Position numbers and translations under genes: made by a program. A stretch of DNA of 64,000 bases from Paenibacillus alvei DSM 29. Lineage in GTDB: Bacteria; Bacillota; Bacilli; Paenibacillales; Paenibacillaceae. Under the pieces are notes generated by a model. That model saw only the letters and a program-made list of their open reading frames with translations, made no database searches and was not told the DNA's origin. The stretch lies in the NCBI RefSeq assembly GCF_000293805.1, contig NZ_AMBZ01000003.1:651172-715171 (forward strand), written 5' to 3'. Positions 8,815 to 18,890 of the stretch are shown here, piece after piece. Position 1 is the stretch's first letter; the number at the start of each line of letters is the position of its first letter.

Positions 8815-10039
8815 TTCTTAACACCCCATAATCCAATTGCGGCAGCTAATGGCTCGGATACAACTGCTCTTTGCTCCAACGTATCGCCTTTCATCACGGC
8901 ATCAATGGCATCTACAAATGCTTGACCGCCAGACGCTGTTCCCAATGGATGTCCGTGTATTCCTCCTCCCGCATTGACAACTACTTCCGTTCCGAAATCC
9001 TGAATAATAAGCGGGACAAGACCTGGGTGTATGCCTGCGGAAGGCACCGGGAAGGATCTTTTATGTATGGATTCTAATGATTCTGCTGTGCTAGTTAACG
9101 CTTGGCGGATACCTTGTGTCTCTTCCTTTGGCATTGTAACTGATCCGTACGGGGAAGGGAAGAGGACTAGATCGGCACCAGCCAATCGCATTAGCTTGCC
9201 AAGTAGGAGCGGAGCAGCAATCCCATGCTCCTTTGCAGGATAGTAAGCGCCGGCAAGTGCAGGGTGAGCTGCAATTGGAACTGTAATATCTGGATCTTGA
9301 CTCAATCCATGCAGGACATCATATCCGTAGCTTAATACATTGAACAGCAGCGCATTTGCACCGGCCTCTATTGCACGAAGCGCTTGTTCACGAAGCGAGA
9401 ACGTAGGCCCTGTCAAGTTTACGGCGTATAACAATTTTTTGCCTGTAATTTGCTCAGCAGCAGCAGCTGCTTCCATACAAGCACGAACACGCTGTTCGAT
9501 CGGGGTCAACGGATTTTCAAACAAAATTTCGTCATCCTTAATCAGATCAACTCCACCCAATGCCTGTTGGTAAAATTGTTCCTTCAATCCTGACAGGTCA
9601 TGTCCGATAAGCGATTTGAAAATACTCATCAATAATGGACGGTTATAAACCTGCAACTGATCACGGATTCCGTCAATTCCATACTTAGGTCCTGAAAATG
9701 CTGTTCTGAAAGAGTCCGAAAAATCGAGATCCATTAGCTTGATTTTGCCATCCATAGACAGCTTGCCGAATGCAGTAACGAGTAATGCGGGGAGATCAGG
9801 GCTAAAATTAATGTCTGGGTATGCGATGGAGATATCCGCATATCGTTCCCCTGCAACGTCTGATGGATGCTCCTCAATCGTGATAACCTTGCCGAGATGA
9901 TTTGACATCTCGGCCTTTCTCGCCTCAGGGAGCTCGGTCCAGCTCCCTACCGTCAAGCCAACGGCAATTCCTTCGGCTTTTTCTTAAAATCTGCCCGATC
10001 ATCGAACAGCCGATAGGTGGCGATGCAGTGATCTTTCAT
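8811..10039 (-). CDS. mtnW: 2,3-diketo-5-methylthiopentyl-1-phosphate enolase (RuBisCO-like), frameshifted near its start
   Basis: A RuBisCO-like protein of the MtnW type, about 409 residues when joined. The main frame (8811-9956) begins T-V-G-S-W-T-E-L-P and holds the active-site region G-G-V-D-L-I-K-D-D-E, G-I-H-P-G-L-V and N-A-G-G-G-I-H-G-H. The missing first 28 codons (M-K-D-H-C-I-A-T-Y-R-L-F) are present just upstream in another frame from an ATG at 10039. One extra A at about 9966-9969 would give K-E-I-A-V-G-L-T-V-G-S, the expected family sequence. The ATG overlaps the proC stop by four bases. I judge the shift a sequence error, because the rest is intact. Confidence 0.88.
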
Positions 10040-10917
10040 TCGATTTCCCTCCCAATTTGGTGTTCCATCTCCTGCGAGCGCTCTGCAGCGCGGTGAACCG
10101 CAGATATAATGGTCTTGCTCATATAATGACTGTTCATGACATCAAGTGCTGCCTGTGTCGTGCCGCCAGGAGATGTTACTTTACGGCGCAGTTCAGCAGG
10201 TTCTTCCTGCGTTCGTCGTACCATTTCGGCTGCTCCAAGCACGGTCTGCACCGTTAAATCATGCGCAATCTCTTGGGTGAGCCCGCCCTCAACGCCAGCC
10301 TGCATCATGGCTTCCATGACGTAATATAAATAGGCTGGGCCGCTCCCAGACAATCCAGTTACAATATTCATATGCTGCTCTTCGACTTCAACTGCGATGC
10401 CAATCGCTTCGAATATTATCATCGCGATAGCTCGCTGAGTATCGTCCACAGATTGGGAGCAGCAAATTGCTGTTGCTCCGAGTCCAATCGTACTAGATGT
10501 ATTCGGCATTGTGCGCACGGCGGCGATAGGACCTAGAATACGCTGGATAGCATGTAAAGAAAGACCAGCAATGACTGAAATAATGAGTGTGCCAGGACGG
10601 AGCAGGGGCTTCAACTCATGAAGTGCGGCTGCAGCATCCTTAGGCTTCATGCATAGTACGATAACATCAGCTTCATGAAGCAGCTCCTGCTTGCCTTTGG
10701 ATGTAAGCTCGATCGTAACGCCATACTTCCGCTTCAATTCTTGCAGTCGCTCGTTATTGCTGCGATTTATCATTGAAAATTGCTCTGGTTCCGTTAATTG
10801 CTTGGCAAGTACTCCTCTTACGATTGCTTCAGCAATGGAGCCTGCACCGAAAATACAAATGCGAAGAGAACGGAATGTGTCCTTCTCTTGTGTAATTGTT
10901 TCATTCATGATGTCCAT
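10036..10917 (-). CDS. proC: Pyrroline-5-carboxylate reductase
   Basis: About 293 residues from the ATG at 10917 (an in-frame ATG at 10908 is also possible; a GGGAGAGG site lies just upstream). It performs the last step of proline synthesis with NAD(P)H. The Rossmann motif is I-F-G-A-G-S-I-A-E-A-I, and the C-terminal signature spans G-S-G-P-A-Y-L-Y and S-P-G-G-T-T-Q-A-A-L. It follows proA by 53 bases and its TGA overlaps the mtnW start, tying proline synthesis to methionine salvage in one transcript. Confidence 0.95.
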   Translation of the reverse strand: MDIMNETITQEKDTFRSLRICIFGAGSIAEAIVRGVLAKQLTEPEQFSMINRSNNERLQELKRKYGVTIELTSKGKQELLHEADVIVLCMKPKDAAAALHELKPLLRPGTLIISVIAGLSLHAIQRILGPIAAVRTMPNTSSTIGLGATAICCSQSVDDTQRAIAMIIFEAIGIAVEVEEQHMNIVTGLSGSGPAYLYYVMEAMMQAGVEGGLTQEIAHDLTVQTVLGAAEMVRRTQEEPAELRRKVTSPGGTTQAALDVMNSHYMSKTIISAVHRAAERSQEMEHQIGREIE

Positions 10918-10970
10918 TCCTCTCCCTTCTTTTCCAACACGTTGCTTGTAGAATATGCTGTTGCAGGACA

Positions 10971-12218
10971 TTACTCGCGGATTTGACCTTTACCATAAAT
11001 CCGATATTTGGTTGACGTTAGAGCAGGCAGTCCCATAGGTCCTCTTGCGTGCAGCTTCTGTGTACTAATGCCAATTTCGGCACCAAATCCAAATTCGAAG
11101 CCATCTGTGAAACGTGTCGAGGCATTATGGTATACTGCAGCAGCGTCAACTTCGTTCAAGAAACGATTGGCGCGCTCTTTGTTCTCTGTTATGATGCACT
11201 CGGAATGCTTCGTTCCATATCGAGCGATATGATCAAGAGCTTCATCCAAGGAATTCACCACTCGAATATTTAGTACATAATCGTTATATTCCGTTGCGTA
11301 ATCCTGCTCGGTTGCTTTCTTCGCCCAAGGGGCGTAGGCAGTCGTTCGTTCACATCCGCGCAGCACAACACGGTGGGTATCGAACCCTTCCAGAAGTCCT
11401 GTCAAATGGCGCTCAGCAAATTGTTCATGAACAAGCAGAGTCTCCATGGAATTGCATACAGAAGGACGTTGAATTTTCGCATTATATGAAATCGATTCTG
11501 CCATATCAGGATCTGCGGTTTCATCCAGATAGGTATGACAGATGCCGGCGCCTGTTTCGATGACGGGGACAGTTGCGTTTTGAACGACGTTTTGAATGAG
11601 CGATGCTCCGCCGCGTGGTATGACGACATCAAGCAAGCCATTTAGCTTCAGCATCTCATCAACAGATGCGCGATCAGCATCTTCAATGAGCTGCAGGGCA
11701 TCAACAGGAACGGAGGTTAATTTCAATGCTTCGTGCAGCACGGCTACAATCCGTTTATTCGATTCTAGTGCAGAAGAACCACCGCGCAGCACAACGGCAT
11801 TTCCTGTCTTGAGGCATAATCCAGCCGCATCCACTGTAACATTTGGACGCGCCTCGTAAATCATGCCGATAACTCCTAGGGGAACGCGAATTTTTTCAAT
11901 ATGTAGACCATTAGGGCGGTCAATTGTTTCTAGTACATCACCAACAGGGTCAGTCAATTTAACGATTTGGCGCAAGCCCTCAGCCATGTCTTCGATCCGT
12001 GTTACATTTAATGCTAGACGGTCGAGCAGGGATGCGGATGTACCGAGCTGCCTGCCTTTTGCCAAATCTTTGGCATTTGCTTCTATTATGGAATCTGCGT
12101 GCTGCTCGAGCAGATCCGCCATTCTTAACAGAGCCTCATTTTTTTGGTCGGTCGTCAGCCGATTCATCACGGCTGCTGCTTCTTTTGCGATTGTAGCTTT
12201 TGAACGTACTTCACTCAT
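10971..12218 (-). CDS. proA: Gamma-glutamyl phosphate reductase
   Basis: 415 residues, normal length. An aldehyde-dehydrogenase-fold enzyme that reduces gamma-glutamyl phosphate to glutamate semialdehyde. Visible blocks: G-V-I-G-M-I-Y-E-A-R-P-N-V-T, V-I-P-R-G-G, the catalytic Cys in Q-R-P-S-V-C-N-S-M-E, and F-G-A-E-I-G-I-S-T-Q. A strong GAAGGAGG site precedes the ATG, 15 bases after proB. Confidence 0.97.
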   Translation of the reverse strand: MSEVRSKATIAKEAAAVMNRLTTDQKNEALLRMADLLEQHADSIIEANAKDLAKGRQLGTSASLLDRLALNVTRIEDMAEGLRQIVKLTDPVGDVLETIDRPNGLHIEKIRVPLGVIGMIYEARPNVTVDAAGLCLKTGNAVVLRGGSSALESNKRIVAVLHEALKLTSVPVDALQLIEDADRASVDEMLKLNGLLDVVIPRGGASLIQNVVQNATVPVIETGAGICHTYLDETADPDMAESISYNAKIQRPSVCNSMETLLVHEQFAERHLTGLLEGFDTHRVVLRGCERTTAYAPWAKKATEQDYATEYNDYVLNIRVVNSLDEALDHIARYGTKHSECIITENKERANRFLNEVDAAAVYHNASTRFTDGFEFGFGAEIGISTQKLHARGPMGLPALTSTKYRIYGKGQIRE

Positions 12219-12233
12219 CGTAGTAGCCTCCTT

Positions 12234-13346
12234 CTATGATCGTAGTGTGACCCATTCATCGCGATGTATCACTTCAATGCGCGGTACCCCAATGCGCTTC
12301 AGAACTTCTTCCGTTGACCAGCCAGCTGCAATCTTTAACTGATCAGTCTCGTAATTGACAATGCCTCTGCCTATAACACGACCGTCTAAGCCAGCTACCT
12401 CAACAACATCGCCCGGGTGGAAATCGCCTTCCACGTTACGTATGCCGGCAGGCAGAAGACTCGATCCGCGAGAGAGCAATGCTTGCTCGGCACCTTCATC
12501 AACAATAATCTGACCATGCGGAGTAGAATGGAAGCCAAGCCATTGCTTTTTCATAGGCAGTGCATGCAGATGAGTGTCGAAATAGGTGCCCTTGCCCTTG
12601 CCATCAACAGCAAGCAGAAGATCACCTGGCTCATTCACTCTGCCGACAAAAGCGGGAACTCCGCCACGCATGGCGATCCGTGCTGCATCAAGCTTCGATC
12701 GCATTCCGCCCGTACCTACTGAAGAACCAGTTCCACCAGCATATGCGTAGATTTCTTCGTTGATTTCCTCTACTCGGTCGAACCGTTTCGCATTCGGATT
12801 AGAGCGGGGATCTGCTGTATACAAGCCATCCGTATCGGTAATGATGACGAGGCGGTCTGCATGAATGAGATTCGCAACAAGTGCAGACAAGGTATCGTTA
12901 TCACCGAACTTAAGCTCCTCGACAGAAACTGTATCATTCTCATTAATGATTGGAATGACCCGCTGCTTGAGCAGCTCTTCCATTGTCATCTGTGCATTGT
13001 GACCGCGCTTGCGGTTTGCAAAGTCCGGGCGGGTCAGCAGCAACTGAGCCGAAGGAATCCCGAATTTCTGAAATTGCTCTTGATAAGCTTGCATGAGCAG
13101 CGCTTGACCAACTGCGGCAGCAGCCTGCTTCTCATGCAGAAGCTTAGGGCGTGACGCATAGCCTATATGTCGAAATCCTGCTGCAACTGCACCTGAAGTG
13201 ACGAGGACGACATGTGCACCACGTTCAATTAGAGAGACGAGCTCACGTACGTAATACTCAATATGTTCTCGGTTCAGGCCGCCGTGTTCTGATGTAAGCG
13301 AGCTGCTTCCAATTTTCACTACAATTCGTTGATATTGTTCCATCAT
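12234..13346 (-). CDS. proB: Glutamate 5-kinase with PUA domain
   Basis: 370 residues from the ATG at 13346, chosen because AGGAAG lies seven bases before it; a further upstream ATG at 13376 has no site. The amino-acid kinase domain (about 1-260) starts V-V-K-I-G-S-S-S-L-T and holds L-L-T-R-P-D-F, N-E-N-D-T-V-S and G-T-G-G-M-R-S-K. The C-terminal PUA domain (about 275-360) ends G-V-P-R-I-E-V-I-H. It commits glutamate to proline synthesis. It is the first gene behind the T-box leader, so charged tRNA-Pro level should set its expression. Confidence 0.97.
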   Translation of the reverse strand: MMEQYQRIVVKIGSSSLTSEHGGLNREHIEYYVRELVSLIERGAHVVLVTSGAVAAGFRHIGYASRPKLLHEKQAAAAVGQALLMQAYQEQFQKFGIPSAQLLLTRPDFANRKRGHNAQMTMEELLKQRVIPIINENDTVSVEELKFGDNDTLSALVANLIHADRLVIITDTDGLYTADPRSNPNAKRFDRVEEINEEIYAYAGGTGSSVGTGGMRSKLDAARIAMRGGVPAFVGRVNEPGDLLLAVDGKGKGTYFDTHLHALPMKKQWLGFHSTPHGQIIVDEGAEQALLSRGSSLLPAGIRNVEGDFHPGDVVEVAGLDGRVIGRGIVNYETDQLKIAAGWSTEEVLKRIGVPRIEVIHRDEWVTLRS

Positions 13347-13488
13347 TAGTTCACTTCCTGATTTATTGACTCTCATGAATATATGGTAACGTACAACTCA
13401 TGATTGCCGGTGCCAGAATGAAAATCGAATGATGTTGATACGACCAAGGGAAGTCCGATGAAGGATAGAAGGAAGCGGTTATTGGTAT

Positions 13489-13805
13489 AAAAAAAGACCC
13501 CCGTCCTCTAAAGGACGAAAGTCACACTTCCGCGGTACCACCTTCATTGAGGGTTCCTAGAGCATATACCTGAACTGCTGTCGTGCACAGATCCGCTATA
13601 CGTCAGAAACCATCCTGCTTGATCGCCTATAACGGAGGCATCCGTTCAGCTTCACGTCAAGACGCTTATGCTGACCGCTCAAGGATAGGTTCTGTAACGG
13701 CTCTGCGGCGGATGCTTGCAGCCTATGGCATTCCGCTCTCTGAACGCGACCTTCATTACGTACTGGTCCTGTCATCACGATAAGGTATTCATACTCTGGC
13801 ACCCG
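13489..13805 (-). promoter_or_regulatory. T-box riboswitch leader, proline specifier
   Basis: On the minus strand the leader contains the T-box sequence GGTGGTACCGCGG (complement of about 13530-13542) followed by a terminator hairpin (CGTCC/GGACG) and T7 at 13489-13515. Farther upstream the specifier region reads GAA-CCT-ATCC; the CCT triplet (complement of 13687-13689) is a proline codon, in agreement with the proB gene downstream. Uncharged tRNA-Pro should stabilise the antiterminator and turn on proBAC and probably mtnWXB. The exact 5' limit is approximate. Confidence 0.93.
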
Positions 13806-13838
13806 CTGCTCGATTAAAGCAATGAGTGTATTACGAAT

Positions 13839-13867
13839 AGAATACCATGTGATTCCAACGGAGTAAA
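13839..13867 (-). promoter_or_regulatory. Likely SigA promoter of the T-box/proBAC transcript
   Basis: Minus-strand TTTACT (-35) and TATTCT (-10) are spaced by exactly 17 bases and would start transcription about 25 bases before the T-box leader. Each box matches consensus at four of six positions. Confidence 0.5.
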
Positions 13868-13989
13868 GAAGGCGCCTATCGTATAAAGGCAGGTGACAGA
13901 AGATTCCTTTAAATAGAAGGTACGAAAGATACTTAACCGGCCATCGCGGCATAATTGCTTACCTATAAGAGAAGGACAAAAGGACAGAC

Positions 13990-15183
13990 CTAAAACAGAG
14001 AAAGTCTTCCAATTCGTTCGGCAGCTTCGCATAAACGCTCCTCAGTCGCAAGTAGACCTACTCTGACATAGCCTTCTCCATGCTGACCAAATCCGATGCC
14101 AGGTGCGGTAACAACATTCGCGTGCTCAAGCAGAAAATCAGCGAATTCAGCTGAAGTGTATGACTTCGGCACAGGGAGCCATGCAAAGAATGAGCCAGCG
14201 GATGGAACAGCCTCCCAGCCGATGCGATGCAGTTCTTTAAAGAACACATTTCTTCGCTTCTCATAGATCGCGCATAACGCTCTAACCGACTGCTGTGATT
14301 GCGTTAATGCCGCAGCGGCAGCTGCTTGGACCGCCCCGAAGAGACTGACATACATGTGATCCTGCATAAGGTTGATCAGTCGGATTAGCTCCTTATTGCC
14401 TACTGCAAATGCAACGCGCCAGCCAGCCATGTTGTACGTTTTCGACATGGTATAGAATTCGACTCCCACGTCCTTTGCACCAGGTGTCTGAAGAAAGCTT
14501 ACCGGCCGTTTACCGTCAAATCCGATTGCTCCATAAGCGAAATCACTGGCTACAACGATGTTATGCTGGGCTGCAAACTGTACGGTCTCCTTGTAGAAAG
14601 TATGGCTTGCTACAGCGGACGTTGGATTGTTCGGATAGTTGAGGAACATCAGCTTGGCACGTTCTAGTTGCTGCTTTGTGATTCGTCCGTAATCCGGCAG
14701 AAATTGATTCGTTTCAAGCAATGGCATCATGACCATTTCAGCACCGGCAAGGGCCGCACCTGACCAATAATCCGGGTAACCGGGATCCGGAACGAGGCAG
14801 ACATCTCCTGAGTTCAGCAGAATTTGACTAATTTCCACTAGTCCGGTTTTGCCGCCGAACAATACGGCTACCTCAGTGTCGGGATCCAGAACCACATCGT
14901 AATCTTCTTTGTACCGCTGGGCTATTGCTTCTTTTAAGTAACGATGCCCGCTGAAAGGAGGATATTTGTGATTGATTGGATCAGCGGCCGCTTCTTGCAG
15001 AGCAGTTACAATATGAGGAGCAGTGGGCAAATCCGGATTCCCTTGTCCTAGATTAATTACATCATGACCGGCAGCGATACGGGCGTTCGTTCGCTCTACA
15101 AGCTGGGCAAAGAATTGCTTAGGAAGCCGATCCATGCGTTCTGCCGGCCTAATTGAGATCGAACGGTACGATTCATCTAACAT
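13990..15183 (-). CDS. mtnE: Methionine-salvage aminotransferase
   Basis: 397 residues, class I/II PLP aminotransferase. The match to Bacillus MtnE is close: L-P-K-Q-F-F-A-Q-L-V, H-D-V-I-N-L-G-Q-G-N-P-D, V-P-D-P-G-Y-P-D-Y-W-S-G and the PLP lysine in Y-T-M-S-K-T-Y-N-M-A-G-W. It transaminates 4-methylthio-2-oxobutanoate to methionine, the last salvage step. It lies immediately upstream of the T-box promoter and in the same direction as mtnW-X-B, its normal partners, but is separated from them by proBAC. No S-box (SAM riboswitch) sequence is visible before it. Confidence 0.9.
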   Translation of the reverse strand: MLDESYRSISIRPAERMDRLPKQFFAQLVERTNARIAAGHDVINLGQGNPDLPTAPHIVTALQEAAADPINHKYPPFSGHRYLKEAIAQRYKEDYDVVLDPDTEVAVLFGGKTGLVEISQILLNSGDVCLVPDPGYPDYWSGAALAGAEMVMMPLLETNQFLPDYGRITKQQLERAKLMFLNYPNNPTSAVASHTFYKETVQFAAQHNIVVASDFAYGAIGFDGKRPVSFLQTPGAKDVGVEFYTMSKTYNMAGWRVAFAVGNKELIRLINLMQDHMYVSLFGAVQAAAAAALTQSQQSVRALCAIYEKRRNVFFKELHRIGWEAVPSAGSFFAWLPVPKSYTSAEFADFLLEHANVVTAPGIGFGQHGEGYVRVGLLATEERLCEAAERIGRLSLF

Positions 15184-15319
15184 TTCTCATCCACTCCAGC
15201 AACCTGATTCGTTATCGGTTATCAAAATAATAACGATAATTTAGCATGTTTCCACTGAAGTGTATACCTTTTTTTCATCGATTTCCGTGACTTACATGCG
15301 GTTTTTCTTTAAATACAAC

Positions 15320-15835
15320 TTATCCGCTCGATTTTTCAGCCTTTCCTGTCGGTTCTGTAGTTAGCAACTGCTGTATAAATGGCTTAACATCGATGTTGAT
15401 TCGCAATAAATAAGGCTTGCGTTCTTTGGAGAACACGAGAAGTAATGGCTCTTTCTCTGGACAATAGATAAGAAATACATCTTTCACTTGCACGGTCTCT
15501 CTAGGGAGGACGACATCAGCCGGGGATGTTAAAGGGATTCGCACAATATACCCGCATTGATGTCCAATTGTAAGCTGTGGGGATGGGCCAGTTATGGACT
15601 TGATCCATTGCGCTGCAGTTGCTTGAAATTCCTTATTGTTCGGGAACGTCTTGACAATTCGCTGAGCCTTAATATCGAACAATTGGATAGGGGAACTTGC
15701 TGTTGAGTCACTGCCTTCATTTGGTGCCCATGCAAATATAATAGGCTTATTCAACATACTCGTACTGCAAACAAGGAAGATAGAGACTGTTAGGGCCCAC
15801 TTGACCATACGTGGAATACGCATTATACATTTCAT
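15320..15835 (-). CDS. Secreted or membrane-anchored protein of unknown function
   Basis: 171 residues. A basic start (MKCIMRIPRMVKW) is followed by a hydrophobic stretch (A-L-T-V-S-I-F-L-V-C-S) compatible with a signal peptide or anchor; V-C-S is a poor lipobox. The mature part is mainly beta, with K-D-V-F-L-I-Y-C-P and L-L-L-V-F-S-K. I do not recognise the family. It lies between mtnE and mtnU, 105 bases from the former in start-to-stop distance, without overlap. A weak purine-rich site precedes the ATG. The gene is plausible rather than certain. Confidence 0.55.
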   Translation of the reverse strand: MKCIMRIPRMVKWALTVSIFLVCSTSMLNKPIIFAWAPNEGSDSTASSPIQLFDIKAQRIVKTFPNNKEFQATAAQWIKSITGPSPQLTIGHQCGYIVRIPLTSPADVVLPRETVQVKDVFLIYCPEKEPLLLVFSKERKPYLLRINIDVKPFIQQLLTTEPTGKAEKSSG

Positions 15836-16002
15836 CCTTTCAAGACTGTGCTGGAGTTATTGTTCGTGTATATTCTTTCATTTCCGCTTACTTCCTTACA
15901 TTGCCCATCTTGACTCCATTCCATGAAAAGGTATGATGAATGGTAGAAAGTGCTACGAAAATGAAAGTGTATTCGAAATGCCGATATGGAGGAGGGAATG
16001 CA

Positions 16003-16860
16003 ATGAAAGAATTGTGGAATGTGTGTGCGATACAAATGGATGTAGCAATCGGCGAGCCGGACAAAAATATGGAGAGCGTGCTTCATCTGATCGGCAAGGC
16101 AATGGATAGAGAAAATAAACCCGATGTGATTGTGCTTCCGGAAATGTGGAATACGGGCTATGCACTTGAACGTATTCAGGATATATCAGACGTAAATGGA
16201 CAACAGACGCAGCAGATGCTTACCATGCTTGCTGCGCGTTATGGAGTAAATATTGTCGGCGGCTCAGTATCTGTGCGTGAAGGGAATCAGATTTATAATC
16301 GCGTATATGTGGCAAGTCGAAACGGTGATATTGTCAGTACCTATGACAAAGTTCATCTGTTTCAGTTGATGGATGAACATATTTATCTGTCTGCAGGGAA
16401 TGGACTGGGGACGTTCATGCTGGACGGTGTGAAGTGCGGTGTAATCATCTGCTACGATCTTCGGTTCCCAGAGTGGTCCCGTACAATGGCGCTTCAAGGT
16501 ACGGAGGTTCTTTTTGTCCCGGCAGAATGGCCGCATCCGCGTCTCCATCATTGGAATACGCTATTGATGGCAAGAGCGATCGAAAATCAGATGTATGTAG
16601 TAGCCTGCAATCGGGTAGGCACAAGCAAGGGAGTTAACGGACAAGAAACTACTTTCTTCGGTCATTCCGCAATTATTGATCCGTGGGGAGAGACGATCGC
16701 TGCTGCTGGGGAAAAGGAAGCATTGGTTCAAGCACCAATTGCTTTACCACTTGTAACAGAGGTACGTAGTAGAATTCCTGTGTTCGCGGATCGAAGAGAA
16801 TCGCTATATCAATCTGCTTTCGCAACTTATGGAAATACTTTCAAATCCGATCATCTATGA
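16003..16860 (+). CDS. mtnU: Nitrilase-fold carbon-nitrogen hydrolase, MtnU / omega-amidase type
   Basis: 285 residues from the ATG at 16003, which follows GGAGGAGGGA with good spacing; the open frame extends upstream but without a site. The Glu-Lys-Cys triad is seen as V-L-P-E-M-W-N-T-G-Y, Y-D-K-V-H-L-F and I-I-C-Y-D-L-R-F-P-E-W. The close relative in Bacillus (YkrU/MtnU) lies among the methionine salvage genes and is thought to hydrolyse the alpha-ketoglutaramate left by the glutamine-dependent transaminase MtnE. Presence beside mtnE supports this. The stop overlaps the next gene by four bases. Confidence 0.85.
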   Translation: MKELWNVCAIQMDVAIGEPDKNMESVLHLIGKAMDRENKPDVIVLPEMWNTGYALERIQDISDVNGQQTQQMLTMLAARYGVNIVGGSVSVREGNQIYNRVYVASRNGDIVSTYDKVHLFQLMDEHIYLSAGNGLGTFMLDGVKCGVIICYDLRFPEWSRTMALQGTEVLFVPAEWPHPRLHHWNTLLMARAIENQMYVVACNRVGTSKGVNGQETTFFGHSAIIDPWGETIAAAGEKEALVQAPIALPLVTEVRSRIPVFADRRESLYQSAFATYGNTFKSDHL

Positions 16861-18790
16861 TGTCAAGAAAAGAGAGGCATAAGCGAAACGAGAAGATGCT
16901 CGCACGACGCAGGGTTATCCTTTTTCTTATCCCCTTGTGTGCGGTCTGCTTGACTCTTCTAATCTGGTCGGGATATGGGGCTAATACAGTAAAGTTACTG
17001 CTTGGGAAGGCTCCTCAAGTACAACTGAATTCAATTTCCCCTAAGGAAAGTCGTGAATCAATCGAGCAGAAGGTAGGGCAGGAGGGGGCAGAGGACGGCA
17101 TTCAGGTGGAGCAGTGGCTGCAAAAGCTTACGTTGGATGAAAAAATTGGTCAAATGCTGCTGCTTGATCTATCTGCGCTTGCTGCAGAGCGACCCTCGAC
17201 TCCTGTATCCCAACTTGTGACGCAATTGGCACCAGGGGGGGTTATCTTATTCAAAGACGACATCAAGAGCGTGGAGCAAACGATTACGAATAACTTGCAA
17301 ATGCTTCGCTCCTCGCAACTTCCTCTATGGATTGGAGTGGATCAGGAGGGTGGTGCAGTGAATCGCATACCATTCGTCAGCGATTGGAATGGCAATATGG
17401 CAATTGCTGCGACCGGGGATCCCCGATTCGCTTCTGAAACTGCGTTTGAAATGGGGAAGATGCTACGCCTTCTTTTTTCAACCTTAACTTCGCTCCAGTC
17501 GCTGACGTGAATGATGATCCATTCAATCCAGTTATTGGACTGCGTTCCTTCGGTTCTGAGCCTGATCAGGTATCCGCGTTTGTTCGCTCCTATGTCGAGG
17601 GGGCACATAAGAGTGGATTGCCTGCAATTGTAAAACACTTTCCTGGTCATGGTTCTACACGCACAGACTCACATGTCGGCTTGCCGAAGCTTCCCTATAC
17701 ATTGAAGCGGTTTGAGCAAGTGGAGTGGCTTCCCTTCAAAGCTGCAATAGAAAAAGGGGTGGACATGATCATGTCGGCCCACATTCAAGTTCCTCAAATA
17801 GAACCGAAGACAGCAACCTCACGAAAAGATGGTTCAGCGATCATGCTGCCTGCAACCTTATCTTCCCGCGTGCTTTCAGAGATACTGCGCAATCAATTGA
17901 AGTTTCGGGGTGTGATCATAACAGATGCACTCAATATGAAGGCGATAGCGGATAACTTTGGCTCAGAAGAAGCAGCTGTGATGTCGATTCAGGCAGGGGC
18001 AGATATTCTGCTTATGCCTCCTAAGCCCTATGAGGCCGTTGCTGCTATTCGCAAGGCGGTTACAAAGGGGACTCTTAGTAAGGAACGGATTGATGACAGT
18101 GTTCGCCGCATCTTGCAATTGAAGCTTGCTTATAAGATTATGGACGCTAAGCGAGCTTCGCGAATGAATGTGGATCAAGCGATTGAAAAGGCAAAGCTGT
18201 ATATTGCGTCCAATCAAGCGGATAAACTGATGGATCGCATTGCAGAGCATGCAATTACAGGCTGGGGGGCACAAATGCCAAGCGAGCAGCCGCATGAGTT
18301 AATTACCTCAACGATGAATAAGGTGCTGCTAGTAGGTCATGATGATCGCAGTCTGGAACTTATGCAGCAGGCGCTGCAAGCAGAATTGTTGAAGCCAGGT
18401 GAATCAGCGTACAACGGGGCATCTTCACCGGCAACCAGGAATGCGATTGCGCAACGAACATATTCCGTAACTTGTGAAATAGGTAAGCTGAAAGATAAGA
18501 ACTTAGCTGCTCAAATTCGCTCCGCAGATGCTGTGATTATTGTGACGAACGATATATACCGACAGCCGCGAAGCGTCGAGGCAATTACGGGCCTCCTTGC
18601 TCAACTAGAACAGCAAAAAAAGCCTGTTGCAGTAATTGCAGCGGGTCTCCCTTATGATGTTCAAGTGTTGAGGAACGCTCCTGTCGGCTACGCCACTTAT
18701 GGTCTAACAGAACGAAATGTGCGGATGGCCGCCCGTATCCTGCTTGGACGCGCCTCTGCCTTCGGTCAGTTGCCGGTAACGGATAAGTGA
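16857..18790 (+). CDS. nagZ: Beta-N-acetylhexosaminidase, GH3 NagZ type, membrane-anchored; one frameshift
   Basis: About 644 residues across a shift at 17471-17476 (run of six T). An N-terminal membrane segment lies at about residues 20-42. The GH3 catalytic domain has G-V-D-Q-E-G-G, KHFPGHGSTRTDSH with the NagZ-type catalytic His-Asp pair, and the nucleophile in I-I-T-D-A-L-N-M-K. A C-terminal alpha/beta domain follows. The first frame ends S-L-Q-S-L-T, while the next continues N-L-N-F-A-P-V-A-D-V-N, so one missing T explains the break. In Bacilli such enzymes release GlcNAc from peptidoglycan fragments. Its start overlaps mtnU (ATGA). Confidence 0.88.
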
Positions 18791-18890
18791 TAGATTAACG
18801 GACAGCCAGCATTTATCCGTATGGCCTAGTCCGGATTGCGAGAACATAACGAACGCATTGCACGACAGGATTCAGTTCGCCACCATAGTA

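Noticed and set aside
11863..12342. Plus-strand frame of 159 codons over proA/proB
   Set aside because: Antisense to well-conserved proA and proB; composition is that of a shadow frame.
15184..15319. Possible SAM riboswitch (S-box) before mtnE
   Set aside because: I looked for the conserved S-box sequence and a terminator on the minus strand and saw neither.
16857..18790. Two separate genes for the NagZ-type protein
   Set aside because: The two frames together give one continuous GH3 domain; the break falls in a T run, so a single frameshifted gene is the better reading.
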